64,000 nucleotides of DNA. Origin: Himantopus leucocephalus. Taxonomy: Eukaryota; Chordata; Aves; Charadriiformes; Recurvirostridae. The DNA is taken from positions 1,954,572 to 2,018,571 of the forward strand of contig RSEF01000020.1 in NCBI GenBank assembly GCA_003993805.1, in the 5' to 3' direction. The position numbers and the translations under genes are program-made. Numbering within the stretch: the first letter of the stretch is position 1; each line of letters begins with the position of its first letter. Under the pieces are notes generated by a model. It was given only the letters and a program-made list of their open reading frames with translations, had not been told where the DNA came from and did no database searches. This document shows, piece after piece, positions 13,901-25,640 of the stretch.

Positions 13901-15200
13901 TAGTGCTTGAACATCAGCCTTGGGTTTGGGGCTGAATCACCCTGGCACCAAAGCATCTTTGGTCCTAAAGGCATCCCAGGTATGGAGGGCAGGTCCAGAG
14001 TGAACTCTGGCATCACTGCAGCAAAGTCCACCCACCACCACTGTCACTACTGCAGCCTCCCTGGCAAGGGAACGGGCTCACGTCGCAGCTGGGGAAGCCG
14101 CTCAGCAGCCCGGGGAGCAGCCTGCACCCCTAACTCACAGCATCTGGAGGGAAAAAGGTCACCCCCAGCTCCGCAGCCAGCGGCGATGGAAGGCTGCAAA
14201 GCACAGCCCCGCGAGGGAGGAGGGCTGAGCTGGACCTGGCACAGTCCTGCTGCAAAGGCTGAGGTTAAACCCGTCCCTAAGCCCAGGGCTGCGGGTCCCT
14301 CTGCGTTACAGGGCTTGGCGCTTTCTTTTTTTTTCGTGCAGCTGCAAAGCCACTCCCCTGGCTCGTGTTCAGCTACTTATGTGAAGGCAAAAAATAAGCT
14401 CACCAACTGGTTTTAAAGGGAAGCCTGAAAATGGAAACGCTGCATGCTCAGAAAGCAAAACTCAATACCCAGAACTCAAGATGTATGATTTTTTTTAAAA
14501 GCAGGTTTTTCTAGTCATCCACCCAATGGGTGCCACGAATGACGATTCTTGAAGATTCGGCATCGATGGCAGGTTACCAAGCTCTACCTGCCACTGCCTG
14601 TCCCCTGGAGCTGGAGGGTAGCCCAGGTCACCGGAGCGGTGGGAAACTCAACCCAGATGCGTGCCCGCTGTGGTGGGACTGCCCTCGCCGCATCGCAGAG
14701 GCAGCACCTGCACCCTGGCGGTGTTCCGGCACGCTGGCCAGAGGCTGGACACATGGACTTTTTGTGGCCAGGGTGCTGGGCGAGACATGAGCTAATAAGC
14801 AGAAGCAGAGACACGCTGTGTTTCTCAGAAAGCTCACCTGGGACTTTCCCTTTTCTCACAGCAAGCAGCAGCCTGGGAAGGTCCGGGGCAGGCTCTGGGC
14901 TTTGCAGTGATGTGGTGGAGCGCATCCGGCGTCCCTGGGGTGGCAGGATGAGCCACAGGGTTCAGGTCTCCAGCTAAAATCCCTCTGTGCAGACAAGTTC
15001 TTCCTTCCCGGGGAAAGCAGCCATTCCCATGGGGGACTTGCCAGGTGCCTCCTGCTGGGAACAGCTCGACTTCAGCCCATGTCCCCTCCCAAAGCGCACC
15101 CACCCCTGCTCCCCTCCACACCCAGTCCCCAGAGTCCCTCCAGCTCCTATTTCCTACCCTCTCTACTGCTTGCGGTCCCTCCTCCTCGCAACCTGCTAAT
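10931..15200. other. Non-coding DNA; AT-rich island at 12595-12745
   Basis: No gene recognised. GC-rich sequence is interrupted by a unique AT-rich island (ggtcagaaataaatttgcct, ggtgaatatatcagagcc) that may be conserved. A G-run lies at 13060-13069 and a T/G-rich tract at 12030-12060. Confidence 0.5.
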
Positions 15201-18200
15201 GGTCATGGCGAGGCCAGGTATGCACCCAGTGTTCACCCACCTCATTGCTGCCTTGTGAGGACATTGGGAAAAGAACCTTTACAACCGCCCTCCTTGGAGG
15301 ACACCTCTGGTTGGGCTTCCTCAAGCACCCATCCACAGCTGGTGTTTGCAGCCATGGCCAGTCAACCTCCCCCATGAACCCTGGGTGATGAACAGTCTCC
15401 AGGGAAGCATCCAGATCTGCTCATCTCCCTTCCCACAGGCAAAGCCAGGTCAGCACCAACACTCTTCATCTGTTATCCCTTTCCCAATTGTCCTGTTGGA
15501 GCTCTTCCCTACTCAATGGGACAGGCTGCCGAGATCATCTTTCTCAGTACCAGCTGGCTTTGTCCCCCTTGTCCCATGTTCATTCATCTCTGATCCACCT
15601 GGATCTTTTCACCTCCTTTGGCCCTTCCCCTAAACATCCCATAAGTCCTGGACAACCTCCAGGTTCTCTTATTCATTCCCAAACTCCCACCCCAACACAC
15701 TCCATAAGAAACACCCTTCACCCCCTCCTTTTTCGGCATGGATCCCTGGTGAGCAGTTGCTCCATGGGATCCCACAGTGACCGGGCCAGTGGCTTCTTGC
15801 CACCCCTAGTAGCCCGAGAGGGCAAGGCTGGCCAAGTGCCACGTCCAGATTTACTCCTCCGAGTCTGGTCACTGCATCTATTTTAGCCATTAGCCTGTTT
15901 CCCTTACAAATAGTCCCACCTCAAATTTTGGGCCAAAATTGCAAAGAAAATAACTCAAATCAAATCTTTTGTTAAAATGAAACACTTCTTTCAAGTGAAA
16001 GGATGGTGTTTTCATGTAATTTTTCAGCAGCAGAGAAAAAAGCACATTCAAGATTTTTTTGAAGCCAAGGAAGTTCATTTTAAAAAAAAGCAGACTGACC
16101 GGAATTATCTCATACTTTTTGGAGTTACTTTCGTAGTTTCACATTAAAAGCTCCCACAGCGCTGACAAGGAGTCACAAGTATTTTCTAACCACCAAATTC
16201 CTATCCTGGAACACTGTGCCCAGTTTTACTTTGATGTGGTATTACAGTGACAAGCATGACAGTCGTGGAGCTGCTCCATGGGTGGGACCTGCCCTCAACC
16301 CAGCCTGTGACCACCAGTGCCAGGGACTGGAAAGTGGCATCAGCTGAACACCAACCTCCTCCCCATGGGCCCATCCTCAAGGGCTATCAAAGCATAGACA
16401 AGTACCTTACGTGTATCTGCATCCACCCCTGCAAGCCATGGGCTTGGGCAGCCCTCGCTCCTGCCCAAAACCAATTTTCAACTATTTCTGCTGGTCTTTG
16501 TGTTCTCTGAAGCTGCTTGACCCAGACACGTCTCCAGTATTCCTGGCCAGGGCTGCAGTTCCTGCAGTAGAAGGAACTGGTCCAGCTGGCAGTGGGAACA
16601 ATCAAAATTGTCATCTTAAAAATAATTTTCAATTTATTCCCTTCTCTGTGCAACTCAGATGGGAGTTAAATTGATTTTTTTTTTTTTTTTTTACACTGCC
16701 TTCATTTAATGTACACAGCTCTTTCACTCTCTCTGCATCACTGGAAGAAACCTATGAAAATCAGTTAAATAAACACATCTGTGCTCAGAGCCCTGGAAAT
16801 GCAGAGTGGGCGTCTCACTGGGGAAACCAGAGTGGTTTGTAGAGTCCAGAAACAGCCCTCCCATCTACGTGGGGGCTTAAGAATATCACGCCTAGCGGAA
16901 GCCGTGTAGATGAGGGCCTCAATTTGAGGCATGAACTGGGTGCAAGCCAAGGACATCATAGCAACGTGCAGAGTCTGGTCTTCTGCTTCGGATGGTGTTT
17001 GGGGCCCAGAGCCCAACGCGCAGGAAGCACGGTGCCAGCACAGCCGCCCGGTATCAGTGTGGCCAAAAGCGCCACAGAGCATCCTGCATGGCCTTTCCCA
17101 CCCTACCTTTCAGCTGCTGGAGGCTGTGTTGCAACTGTCATTGCCCTCACCATCAGCATCACCCCGTGGTCCTTCCGCTGAGCTCTTCTGGAGATGGAGA
17201 GGGAGAGTTAGGGGACAGACCCAAGCACCAGAACTGTGTAGTACCATTAGTCCCTGCAGAAACAAGAGGATGGGAAATAGGTGTTACTGGGCAGGGGTGT
17301 GGACCTGGAAGAGGCTGGGATTTCCCTAGAATGACCCTTTTGGTGACAGATTTCACCCCAGAAGAATCAAATTGCATGGAAAGCATTGTTGGGAGCATGC
17401 TGCTGAGCAAGTCTGAAAACCCAGGCCACACACGAGCTGTGGGAATGTTGCAGCAGCTGCATGGTGTACCTTCAGCATCTCACTGACATGCTCTGAGAGG
17501 TTCCCCAAAGACATGTCCTTCCCCTCCCTGGTGCCACCAATTCTTGCAGGAAGAGGGGTCCTGGCTTTGTATCCAGGCTCTGCTGGTGTAACACACCACC
17601 ATCCCCAGGCTAAGTCCTCCCAGCCTCCCCCAAGCCCCAGTGGCCTATCCTCCCCCTGATGTCCCCCCCTTAGTCCATGGCATAAACTAGATCTGAAACT
17701 GGAGTCAAACCAAAACTCAGCCTCATTTCTTGCTACAGGAACTCTGGCCCCATGTCTGATTCCACACATTGCTGCAAGATTTCAAGACCTGCCCTGAAAT
17801 ATTCCATCCTTAGCAGGAGTGTTCAGACACTCATGCCTGGACTCTCACTTAAGTTAGATTCTTCAGGCCACATCTCTGCAGCACATGCTACCTTCCCCAC
17901 ATGTTGTTGGTTGGTGGGAAATGAGACCTTGCACATGGTCCCAGGCTTCCTGCTCCTTACTTTACTGGGGAACCTCCGCTCAGAGTGGGAACCGTGTCAC
18001 TGTTGTCCCAGGAGACCTGCAAAGGGCACCCTGGGCCAGATTCACTCCAGCTCCTACCCTGCGTGGAACCTGCCCTCTGCCCACCAAGTAGCTCCAATGC
18101 TATCTTGCAGCACGAACAGCAGATGCTCTCATTGATCCACAAGGAAAGTGAAACAGCTCACCTTTGACATCATGCTAAAGCCATCCTAGATGAATTGCCA

Positions 18201-19480
18201 GCTCCAATGGCAGGTGCACCACAAAGCCAGAGTCTTGGCTAATTATAACATCTTGGGAAAAAAAGCCCTGGAGTCACCAGGTGGGGTGGGAGCTTTTGGG
18301 TGCCTGCACTGCTCCTGGCTCAGCAGCTGGCTCCATACAGGTAGTCAGGGCCTAGAGGAGAGGCTGGTGCTGGCACCTTTACCTTGCCCTACCTGCACAA
18401 GAGACTTCAGCCATTGCCTCCGCATGTCACCACCCAGTGACCCAGTCTGACTGCACCCGTGCTGGTAGTGCTGCCCTTGACCTCCCCAGGTGGCCCACAG
18501 GAGCAGGTCTCCAACAAGGAAGATGCAACATCAGGGTGGGAACAGGCAACATGGAAACTGTTTATCTTGAGCCCTCCATGCAAAGCCTCAAGTCTCTATG
18601 TCACTGCAAGGGAGCAGCAAGAACAGGGCTACTCCTCAAGGGACAGGGGGCAAGAGCAGACCCTGAGACAGCAGCCAGGTCCAACCGAGAGTCCAGTTCA
18701 CAAGGCAACATCATGGTGATGAAGCAGGTCCAAGGTCAACTGTGGGAGTCAGCCCTCAGGTCAGGTTTAGACCCAGGCTCAGCAACTTCCAGACCAGCAG
18801 CCCTCCAGCACAGCTTAGGGCTGAAGGCCAACTCCTGAGCTTAAATAGATCTCCTGGGCCAAGGGGTGTGAGTGGAGACTCCAGGTGAGGCTGGTTAGGG
18901 CAATTAAGGCTTATTAGTATCCTCAGAGCCTGAACAATCATCTCTGAAAAGGATAATATATGGAACTGTTCCCATTGCCCTGGGCAACCAAAGGTTGCAA
19001 CCAAAAGTTTATGGACTTTTCTGCTTGGAGAAACACGATGACACCCTCCTAGGCAGGTGCCAACCTCATGCCCACCATGCAAAGCAGACATAACTGGGAG
19101 GGCAGTAGCTCTGTGCCCCAGGAGCAGGCATCTCCTGTGGGTGGAGGGAAGAAAGGAAGGAAGGAGAAGGATGATCTGGGTGGCTGTGGTGACAACATGG
19201 CTTGAAAGATGACACATCAGCTCCAGCTCCAGGGATGGGGCTGCTCAGGGACTGTGCAACCCCTGGGGAAACTGGGGGTGCAGGAGCACATCTCTGAGGT
19301 GGAAACCCCCTGGGTTTGCCCACCTGGACCTCGAGGAGTCATGCACACAACAGTGGATGTTTTGAAGGGAATTTGGAAGAGCAATAAACTTCTTCTTTGG
19401 GGTCTGTTTTCTGGACTGACCATAAATGTTTGTTGGATGAAGAACATGCTCCCAGAGGTATGTACGTAATGGATCTCAAG
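15201..19480. other. CpG-poor non-coding block
   Basis: No gene or known repeat recognised. CpG is visibly scarce (roughly a dozen in 17400-19480) although GC content is about half, unlike both flanks. TG and CA are common, as after long germline methylation. This may be an old, unrecognised repeat or a heavily methylated segment. Confidence 0.5.
16675..16692. repeat. Poly-T run of 18
   Basis: A homopolymer directly after ggagttaaattga. It could be the reverse-strand A-tail of an old retroposed sequence, but no body is recognised. Confidence 0.85.
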
Positions 19481-20639
19481 GAGCCACCATCTCTTTGCTG
19501 ATGGTTTATAAAGAAACTCAACTCTGCAACCATCAGAAAAACATGAACAGAGACTTAATAAAGGCGTATTTCCAACATACAAAAAATTAATGAATTTGTA
19601 TGGTATCCTGCCTACAAGATGCATTAATTTAGATAGGCAGCACTCAAGGCTTTAAGAGCTGGTACTGCAGAAGGTGGACAGAATGAAAGCAACCGGGAGT
19701 AAACAGACGAGAGATTTCTAAGTGCCCATGACATTTGTTCAAATACTTTATTTCAATCAGCTTAAAAGGGAAACATAAAGCTGAGGTTGCTCCTAGGAAG
19801 GGGAATGAAATTGAAAACCAAGTAATGCACTGAGAGAAATTCAAAGGGAGCTGAGAGGCAGCTGTCTGCGGCAGACGGGGCAGGAGCAGCCCCACCAAGG
19901 ACGGGCTTTTGCTCTTCGGATGATATTTTTGTTTCCAAACACCATCTCGCACCATCTTGTCCGTGGAAGAGAAGCCACTCCAGAAAAAAACCAGTGCCTG
20001 AACGACACCGGGAGAGTTTCACCTGCACAGACTAAGTAATTTCAGGTTTATTTTGCCAAATTCTTGGGGTGGGGGTCCAGACTGGGCAGAGGAACCTGCC
20101 CTTCAGGAAAGCATCTAGCATTGAAAGCTCACGTTCAATTCGGTTTAGAAACACCAAGAACAGTTGCAGGGGGGGAAAAAGCAAAAAATGAAATACCATC
20201 TCAGAAAAGGTGTGAAATTCCACTTCAACGCTAAAAATTCCTCATTCCAATTCTCCGGCGTCTTTCACGTGAGCTGGGAGCGTGCTGAGGGGAGGAGCGG
20301 TGTGCGATGTCCTGTCTGGGTGTACCTTCCCGGGCAAAACCATCTGGTGCCGCTCTGAAGTAAGATTTGATGCAAGCTGCTCCAATTTCCATCACGGCCC
20401 CACCACGTCCTGCAGCGAGGCAGACGCTGGGCTGTCCCGGTGCTTCCACGGCATCAAACAGCAGCACCAAGGCGGGTATTTAGGTGGAAGAGTGGATTTT
20501 GGGCAAAGTGATACTTATGGCTTGGTTTCCAAGGAAAGTTGTGATATTTTTTGTTGGAAAAATGGAAAACTGGCAAGCTGAAGAAGAAGGAAGGCTGTTT
20601 CTGACCACCTTCGCTACAGTAGACTGTGGGGTAAAAATG

Positions 20640-21080
20640 TATTTGTTCAGCAATGTAGTTTACTTCTAGTAACAGAAGAAAAAGGGGAGGCTATTGATTT
20701 GTCGCTATTTTATATTTGTTTTCTTCTTTTGTACATTCATTAGCTCACAGGGTTTCTTTTATCTGTGAGCTGTCTCTGACAGTACTCAATACATTTAGCA
20801 TTTCTATAAATATGTAAATATAAGATCTGTATGTGTAAACACACACGCATAAATAAAATGGTAATGATGTGTATATCTATATTTGTGTATATATAAAAGC
20901 TAAATTATCTCCAATTTATCCAATGTCCTTTATATCTCCTATACGCATCCCAAGCCAGCATTATGTTCCTAACTATGTATAGTCTTCATATTTATATGAA
21001 AATGGCACCTATGAGGAATAAAGATGAAAGACTAAAAAGTGTTTCTGGCAGATAAGTAACTCCTAATTCCTTAATTTCTT
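20640..21080. other. AT-rich block, low complexity in part
   Basis: Stretches such as taaatatgtaaatataaga and tgtatatctatatttgtgta. It could be a matrix-attachment type region or a decayed repeat. No reading frame or known family was found. Confidence 0.5.
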
Positions 21081-22015
21081 TTTACTTGTTCCCCAGAGCA
21101 AGCAGTGGGAGATATATAAATAAGTCCACACACATTTATTTAACCTCCTTGTTTCGCCATTTTCCGTACGTTGTGTGTCAGAGGTACCTGAGCTGATACG
21201 GAGAGGAGCGAGAGATTCTCCCCGGAGCTCCTCTGCTGCTGGTGCTTTGGTCCTGATCCAGAGCAAAGTTTGGAATTGTGAGTAGGGAAAATAAGGTTGC
21301 ACCAAACAAGGTAAAGGCTGAGAGGAAGGAAAACATCCCAGGGAGCCCCTGAGTTGAGTTTTCCTTGAAGCCGGGGCGAATGGGAGGCTTATGGCTCTCA
21401 GCTGTGCTGGGGGTGCCCGGGGTCCTGCTGACCCCAACCCAGCTGCAGCATCCTGGGGACCTTCCCCTTCTCCCCATGCAGGCAGGTAATCCTAGTTAAC
21501 GCTGAACCTGCTTCTCTGGTTGTTAGAAAAGAAGATCAGACGAGAAAATTCTCCGTCCTTGTTAAAAATTGTGAGATTGCCCAGCAGTACCCCGAGATCC
21601 AGACTGGCTCCCAAAGGGCGATGCCTTTGAGTCACCACGATCTCTGCTGCCACCTCCACCCTCTGCCCATCCCCCGGGAAGATTTTGCTGGGGCAAGGAG
21701 GGAAAGTCCTCCCGTAAAGGCTGGCCCACGGCCTGGGGTATTTTGTAAGCACTGGGAAACAGAGCTCAAAGGGCCAAACGGAGTTCAAAGGGTCAACTGT
21801 TGCTGGTGGAAACGGGCACAGGAACCAGGAAAATCAGAGGGATTGATGCATGATGATGCACGAGCCTAAAAATCGCTGCTCGTTCTGACTTATTTCAGGA
21901 TAAAGCAGTGCTCCAGCCAGGCTAAGGCTCTGGGGGCATCCCCTCTCCCAGCTCAGACGGTGCAGGAGCATCCCTGGGGAAGGCGCAGAGAGCCTTGGCC
22001 TTGAAGACAGCCCTC

Positions 22016-22040
22016 TGTGTGTGTGTGTGTGTGTGTGTGC
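22016..22040. repeat. (TG)n microsatellite
   Basis: About 12 uninterrupted tg dinucleotides, useful as a marker. Confidence 0.95.
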
Positions 22041-23536
22041 ACATGAGGGTGTATCTACGTGTACAACTGTGAGCCCAACTCCCAGACAAAACCCCTTTGT
22101 CAGCCATCAGCTGCTATTTCTTTCGGGGACTGGCTGTCCCAGGCTGCAGCGGGGGTCGTTAGGAGGGCAGCGTCGCCATCCTCGATTTCTCCTCAGCTGG
22201 TTTGCCAGATATGAAACCCCGACTCATCTGGAAGAGCATTTCCTCCGCCAAGCGGGAGCGATCCCCGCCGGGATGAGTCGGGGTGCGCTGCCGCACGGCA
22301 CGAGCTCCCCCTGCAGCGCCCTGGGAAAGGCCTGCACCCTGCCAGCCCCTGCCCGGGGAGACCGTTCAGCCCAAATTGGCGGCTTTGAGCCAAGAAATCC
22401 CCTCTGCAGTCGGCATCGTGCCAGGCCGGGGGCGCGGGTGAGACCCCCCCGGAGCGGCAGGCAACGCTCGGAGGGTCTCCCAGCCCTCTCCCCCCTGTTT
22501 TTCCCATTTCCCGCGCCTGCCCGGATCGTGTCTGGATTTGCCCGGCAGCACCGAAGGGAGACCCGCAGCCGGACCCACCGGCTCTGCTGGGGGTGTCCCT
22601 GCAGTGGGGCGGGTGACAGGGGGACCGACCAAGCCCCCCACGTCCTCCCGCTGCCGCCAGCCCCCAGAACCCCGATCCCACCTTTCTGCTCCGGCAAGTT
22701 TCAGGAATCCTTTACAAACTACTTTTTTTTTTTTTTGCACCTGCGCCTATAGGTCTAATGGAAGGAAAAAAGCCGCTTATATTTTGGGACCCCTGAAAGA
22801 GCTGCGTCCTAAATGCCAGTGCCCTGGGATCACGTCGGTGAGAGAGCCACGCTCCATCCCCTTGCTGGTGGCTCTGGATGCAGTTTTGGATTTGCTCTCT
22901 AATGGAGCAGTGAGGTATTTATAGCTCTGATGGGCTGTGCTGGGCATTAATGCTGTCCTGGAGCCGAGGACCTCGACTCCTGCTGAAATAACACGGAGAT
23001 CAGTGCCACCCCCCGACGGAAAGGGGGAGGCTGAGGATGCTGAAACGCACGCTTGGTGGGACCCGGAGCAAATCCCCATTTGGCTGCAGGAGAGGGAGGT
23101 GGGGAGCCCGGGTTTGCGGGGTTATAGGGCTGGGATTCACCCGGTCCCTGGCCCCAGCGTTTCGGTGAGGACATGTGCACAGCCTGGCAAAGCCCCACCA
23201 GCACAGGGGATGCTGCACTTGCCACTGGCCGGAGAGGCATTGCCAGGGGCTCCGCAGGCAACTTGTGCTGCTCCTGCTTCCCTCCAAGGCATGAAGGTTA
23301 TGGGAACAACCATCCGCTCACCTCTCACTGCCCTGAGCTAAGATAACTTCCTTGGGACGAGGACGCGTTGTGGGACAGTGGAGCTAAGATGTAGTGCCCA
23401 AGTCCTGCATTTATCTGTGGGTCTCAAGTGCCCCCTGCTTGCAGGTTACGCGAGCCCCGAGTCTATGTTCTTATTAAAACCTCTGGAGAAGGAGCTCTGC
23501 CGGGGCCACAGAGCACCCCCAGCATCCAGGCATGCT

Positions 23537-23564
23537 GTCTCCCTTCCCTNCGTCTCCCTTCCCT
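23537..23564. repeat. 13-bp direct repeat flanking a single N
   Basis: gtctcccttccct occurs at 23537-23549 and 23552-23564 around the N at 23550. It follows the same pattern as the joins at 52124 and 53881. Confidence 0.85.
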
Positions 23565-25640
23565 CGGCACCCAGGAGGATCCAGAGATATTTCCGAGGGT
23601 TTTGCCAGGAGAGATTTCCTGGGACTAATGCTGCCAATGTGCCCCGGGTGGGTGCGAGCGTGGAAGGGGACTTCACGGTTCGACGGAGTCAGTGTGCAGC
23701 AGGTGGAGGGAGAAATTAAGAGTCAAAGCAAGTTCAGCTTTTGCTGGCGTCGCAGCAGCCCAGAGGTTCCAGCAGGGATGGCGCAGCCTAACGACCCTCC
23801 CAGCCCATGGGGGATTTGCAAGGCTTTCCCGGGCAGAAGGTGAGGTCACCTCCATCAGCAATTGCTAACCGGGCTGCAGAGACCTTAACGGCCAGGGGCA
23901 CCAGTGGGAGACACAAAGTGTTAGTGGTTTCTTCCAGTGGGGATGCGGTCGTGGATGTAACCGCAGCGGGGAGCTGAGAGCCAGGGAGAAGGGGGGCTGT
24001 GAGCTGGGGGTCCCCATGGTTCCTCCTCCTCCAGAGCCCTGACAGCCCAGCTTCACTGGGCTCACCAAAAATGTGTGTTTTGACTCCTTCCCTTCCTGGG
24101 CTCGTCTGAGCAGCTCCCTTACCTGTGGCAGGAGTGATGTCGGGCCAAAACACCACCTTTGGCAGGGCAGGGCAGGGCTGGGGAGAAATGCTGGAAAAGA
24201 GAGAGAGGAGAGACCCGATTAGTGCATCGAAGACAGGGAGGACCAACCGCAGGAGCATCCCTAGAGCCAGCTGCCGTCACCCACCCAGGCACGGCACACA
24301 CTGAGCCCCCGGCCCCCTGCCTTCACCCGGACTGGAGGGAGCTCACGTGCAGAGACCCATTTCCCTCCAGATTTGTGGGAAGGAGCACAAGCCATGAGCT
24401 CCCTGAGGCTGCCACCGGGCTGCGAAGGGGGGGACAGCAGCAGGTGCGACAAGGGGAATTGGCCCCTGAGCTCCCCTGCCACCCAGCGCTCCTTCTCTCC
24501 ACTCTTCTTGACTCCTATATTTTTGGGTCAATATTTTCTCTTTTTCTCTCCATTCCCGGGCCAGCTTCCCTGCTGGAAGGGTTCAGGCCAGGGTGCCCCA
24601 CGGGGGTGTTTTTACCCCACACCTCGGTGCTGCCAGCAGAACCCAAAAAAATGCACTACATTGAACACCCCGAAACCCAGAGAGAACCATGAAACAGCCC
24701 CAAAACGCTGAGCAGTCCCCAGCGCTCCTGTGGCTGCCAGGGCATCCCCCCTCCCTCCCCCTTTGCTGCAGGATCTGCTCCTCCACGGACGGTCCTGCAG
24801 CCACCAGGACACAAGCCAAGAGATGTCCCTCGTTTGGGAGCACCAGGGCCACAGGCATGGGGGACACCGAGGTCCAGCCGGGTGCATCCCACCCCGGGCA
24901 GGGTGCGGAGGGCTGGACTTTTCCGCTGAGCTGCTCACCCCCTGCTTCTTGCTGGGGACAAAATCCTGGGTATCCTATGGGGGAAAATACAGCCTTTTTT
25001 GTTGCCTCCCCGTTTTTTCAAAATGTTCTGCAAACCTCAACACATCCTTTTTTTTTTTTACCATGGGTGAATTGCTGATTTGCCAGCACCAGATTTTAGC
25101 CTCTTTACAACATTCAAACCCAGGTAAAGTTCAGCCAATCTGCTGGTTTCCCACAATTTTCTCTTTGCCAACAACTCAAAGCTTTCCCAAAAAGCCGCTG
25201 CAGCTCCACGGCTCCCAGCTGGCTGGCACGTGTCCCTGCACTCAGGAGCACATGGCAGGCCACGATGCCATGAGGATGCTCGGTGTCTACCGAAGCCGGA
25301 GCTTTGGCTGCTGCCACCAGACCCCAGCGGGGCTGCCCCGGGGCTCCCCTGCACCCCACACCGCCCTACACCAGCACAGCCCCATCATTTCCAGCCTTTG
25401 CCATCAGATTTGCATCACTCTGGGTATACGTGTTGGGGTGGACCTCCTCCGCGGTGGTCTCTGAGTCATGTGCACAGGAGCACGGAGGGGATGGAGGCAG
25501 CCGGCTCCTGGATACGGCCATGGGATGCTTCCCCATCCTCCTGCTGGGTCTGCATCCTTCCCCCCACCCCCGCAACCTGCGGTGGGCTGCAGAACTGCCG
25601 GGATCACTTTCTGGACTCCTCTGGCTCATTCTTCACTCTG

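Larger units (their letters stand above)
21081..25640. other. GC-rich non-coding DNA
   Basis: No gene recognised. 22240-22600 has a raised CpG density (gatccccgccgggatgagtc) and could be a weak CpG island, but no exon with splice sites was found beside it. The 243-codon frame at 22021-22752 begins in the TG repeat and is not credible. Confidence 0.5.

Noticed and set aside
22021..22752. Plus-strand frame of 243 codons in a GC-rich region
   Set aside because: It starts within the (TG)n microsatellite and matches no family; possible CpG island only.
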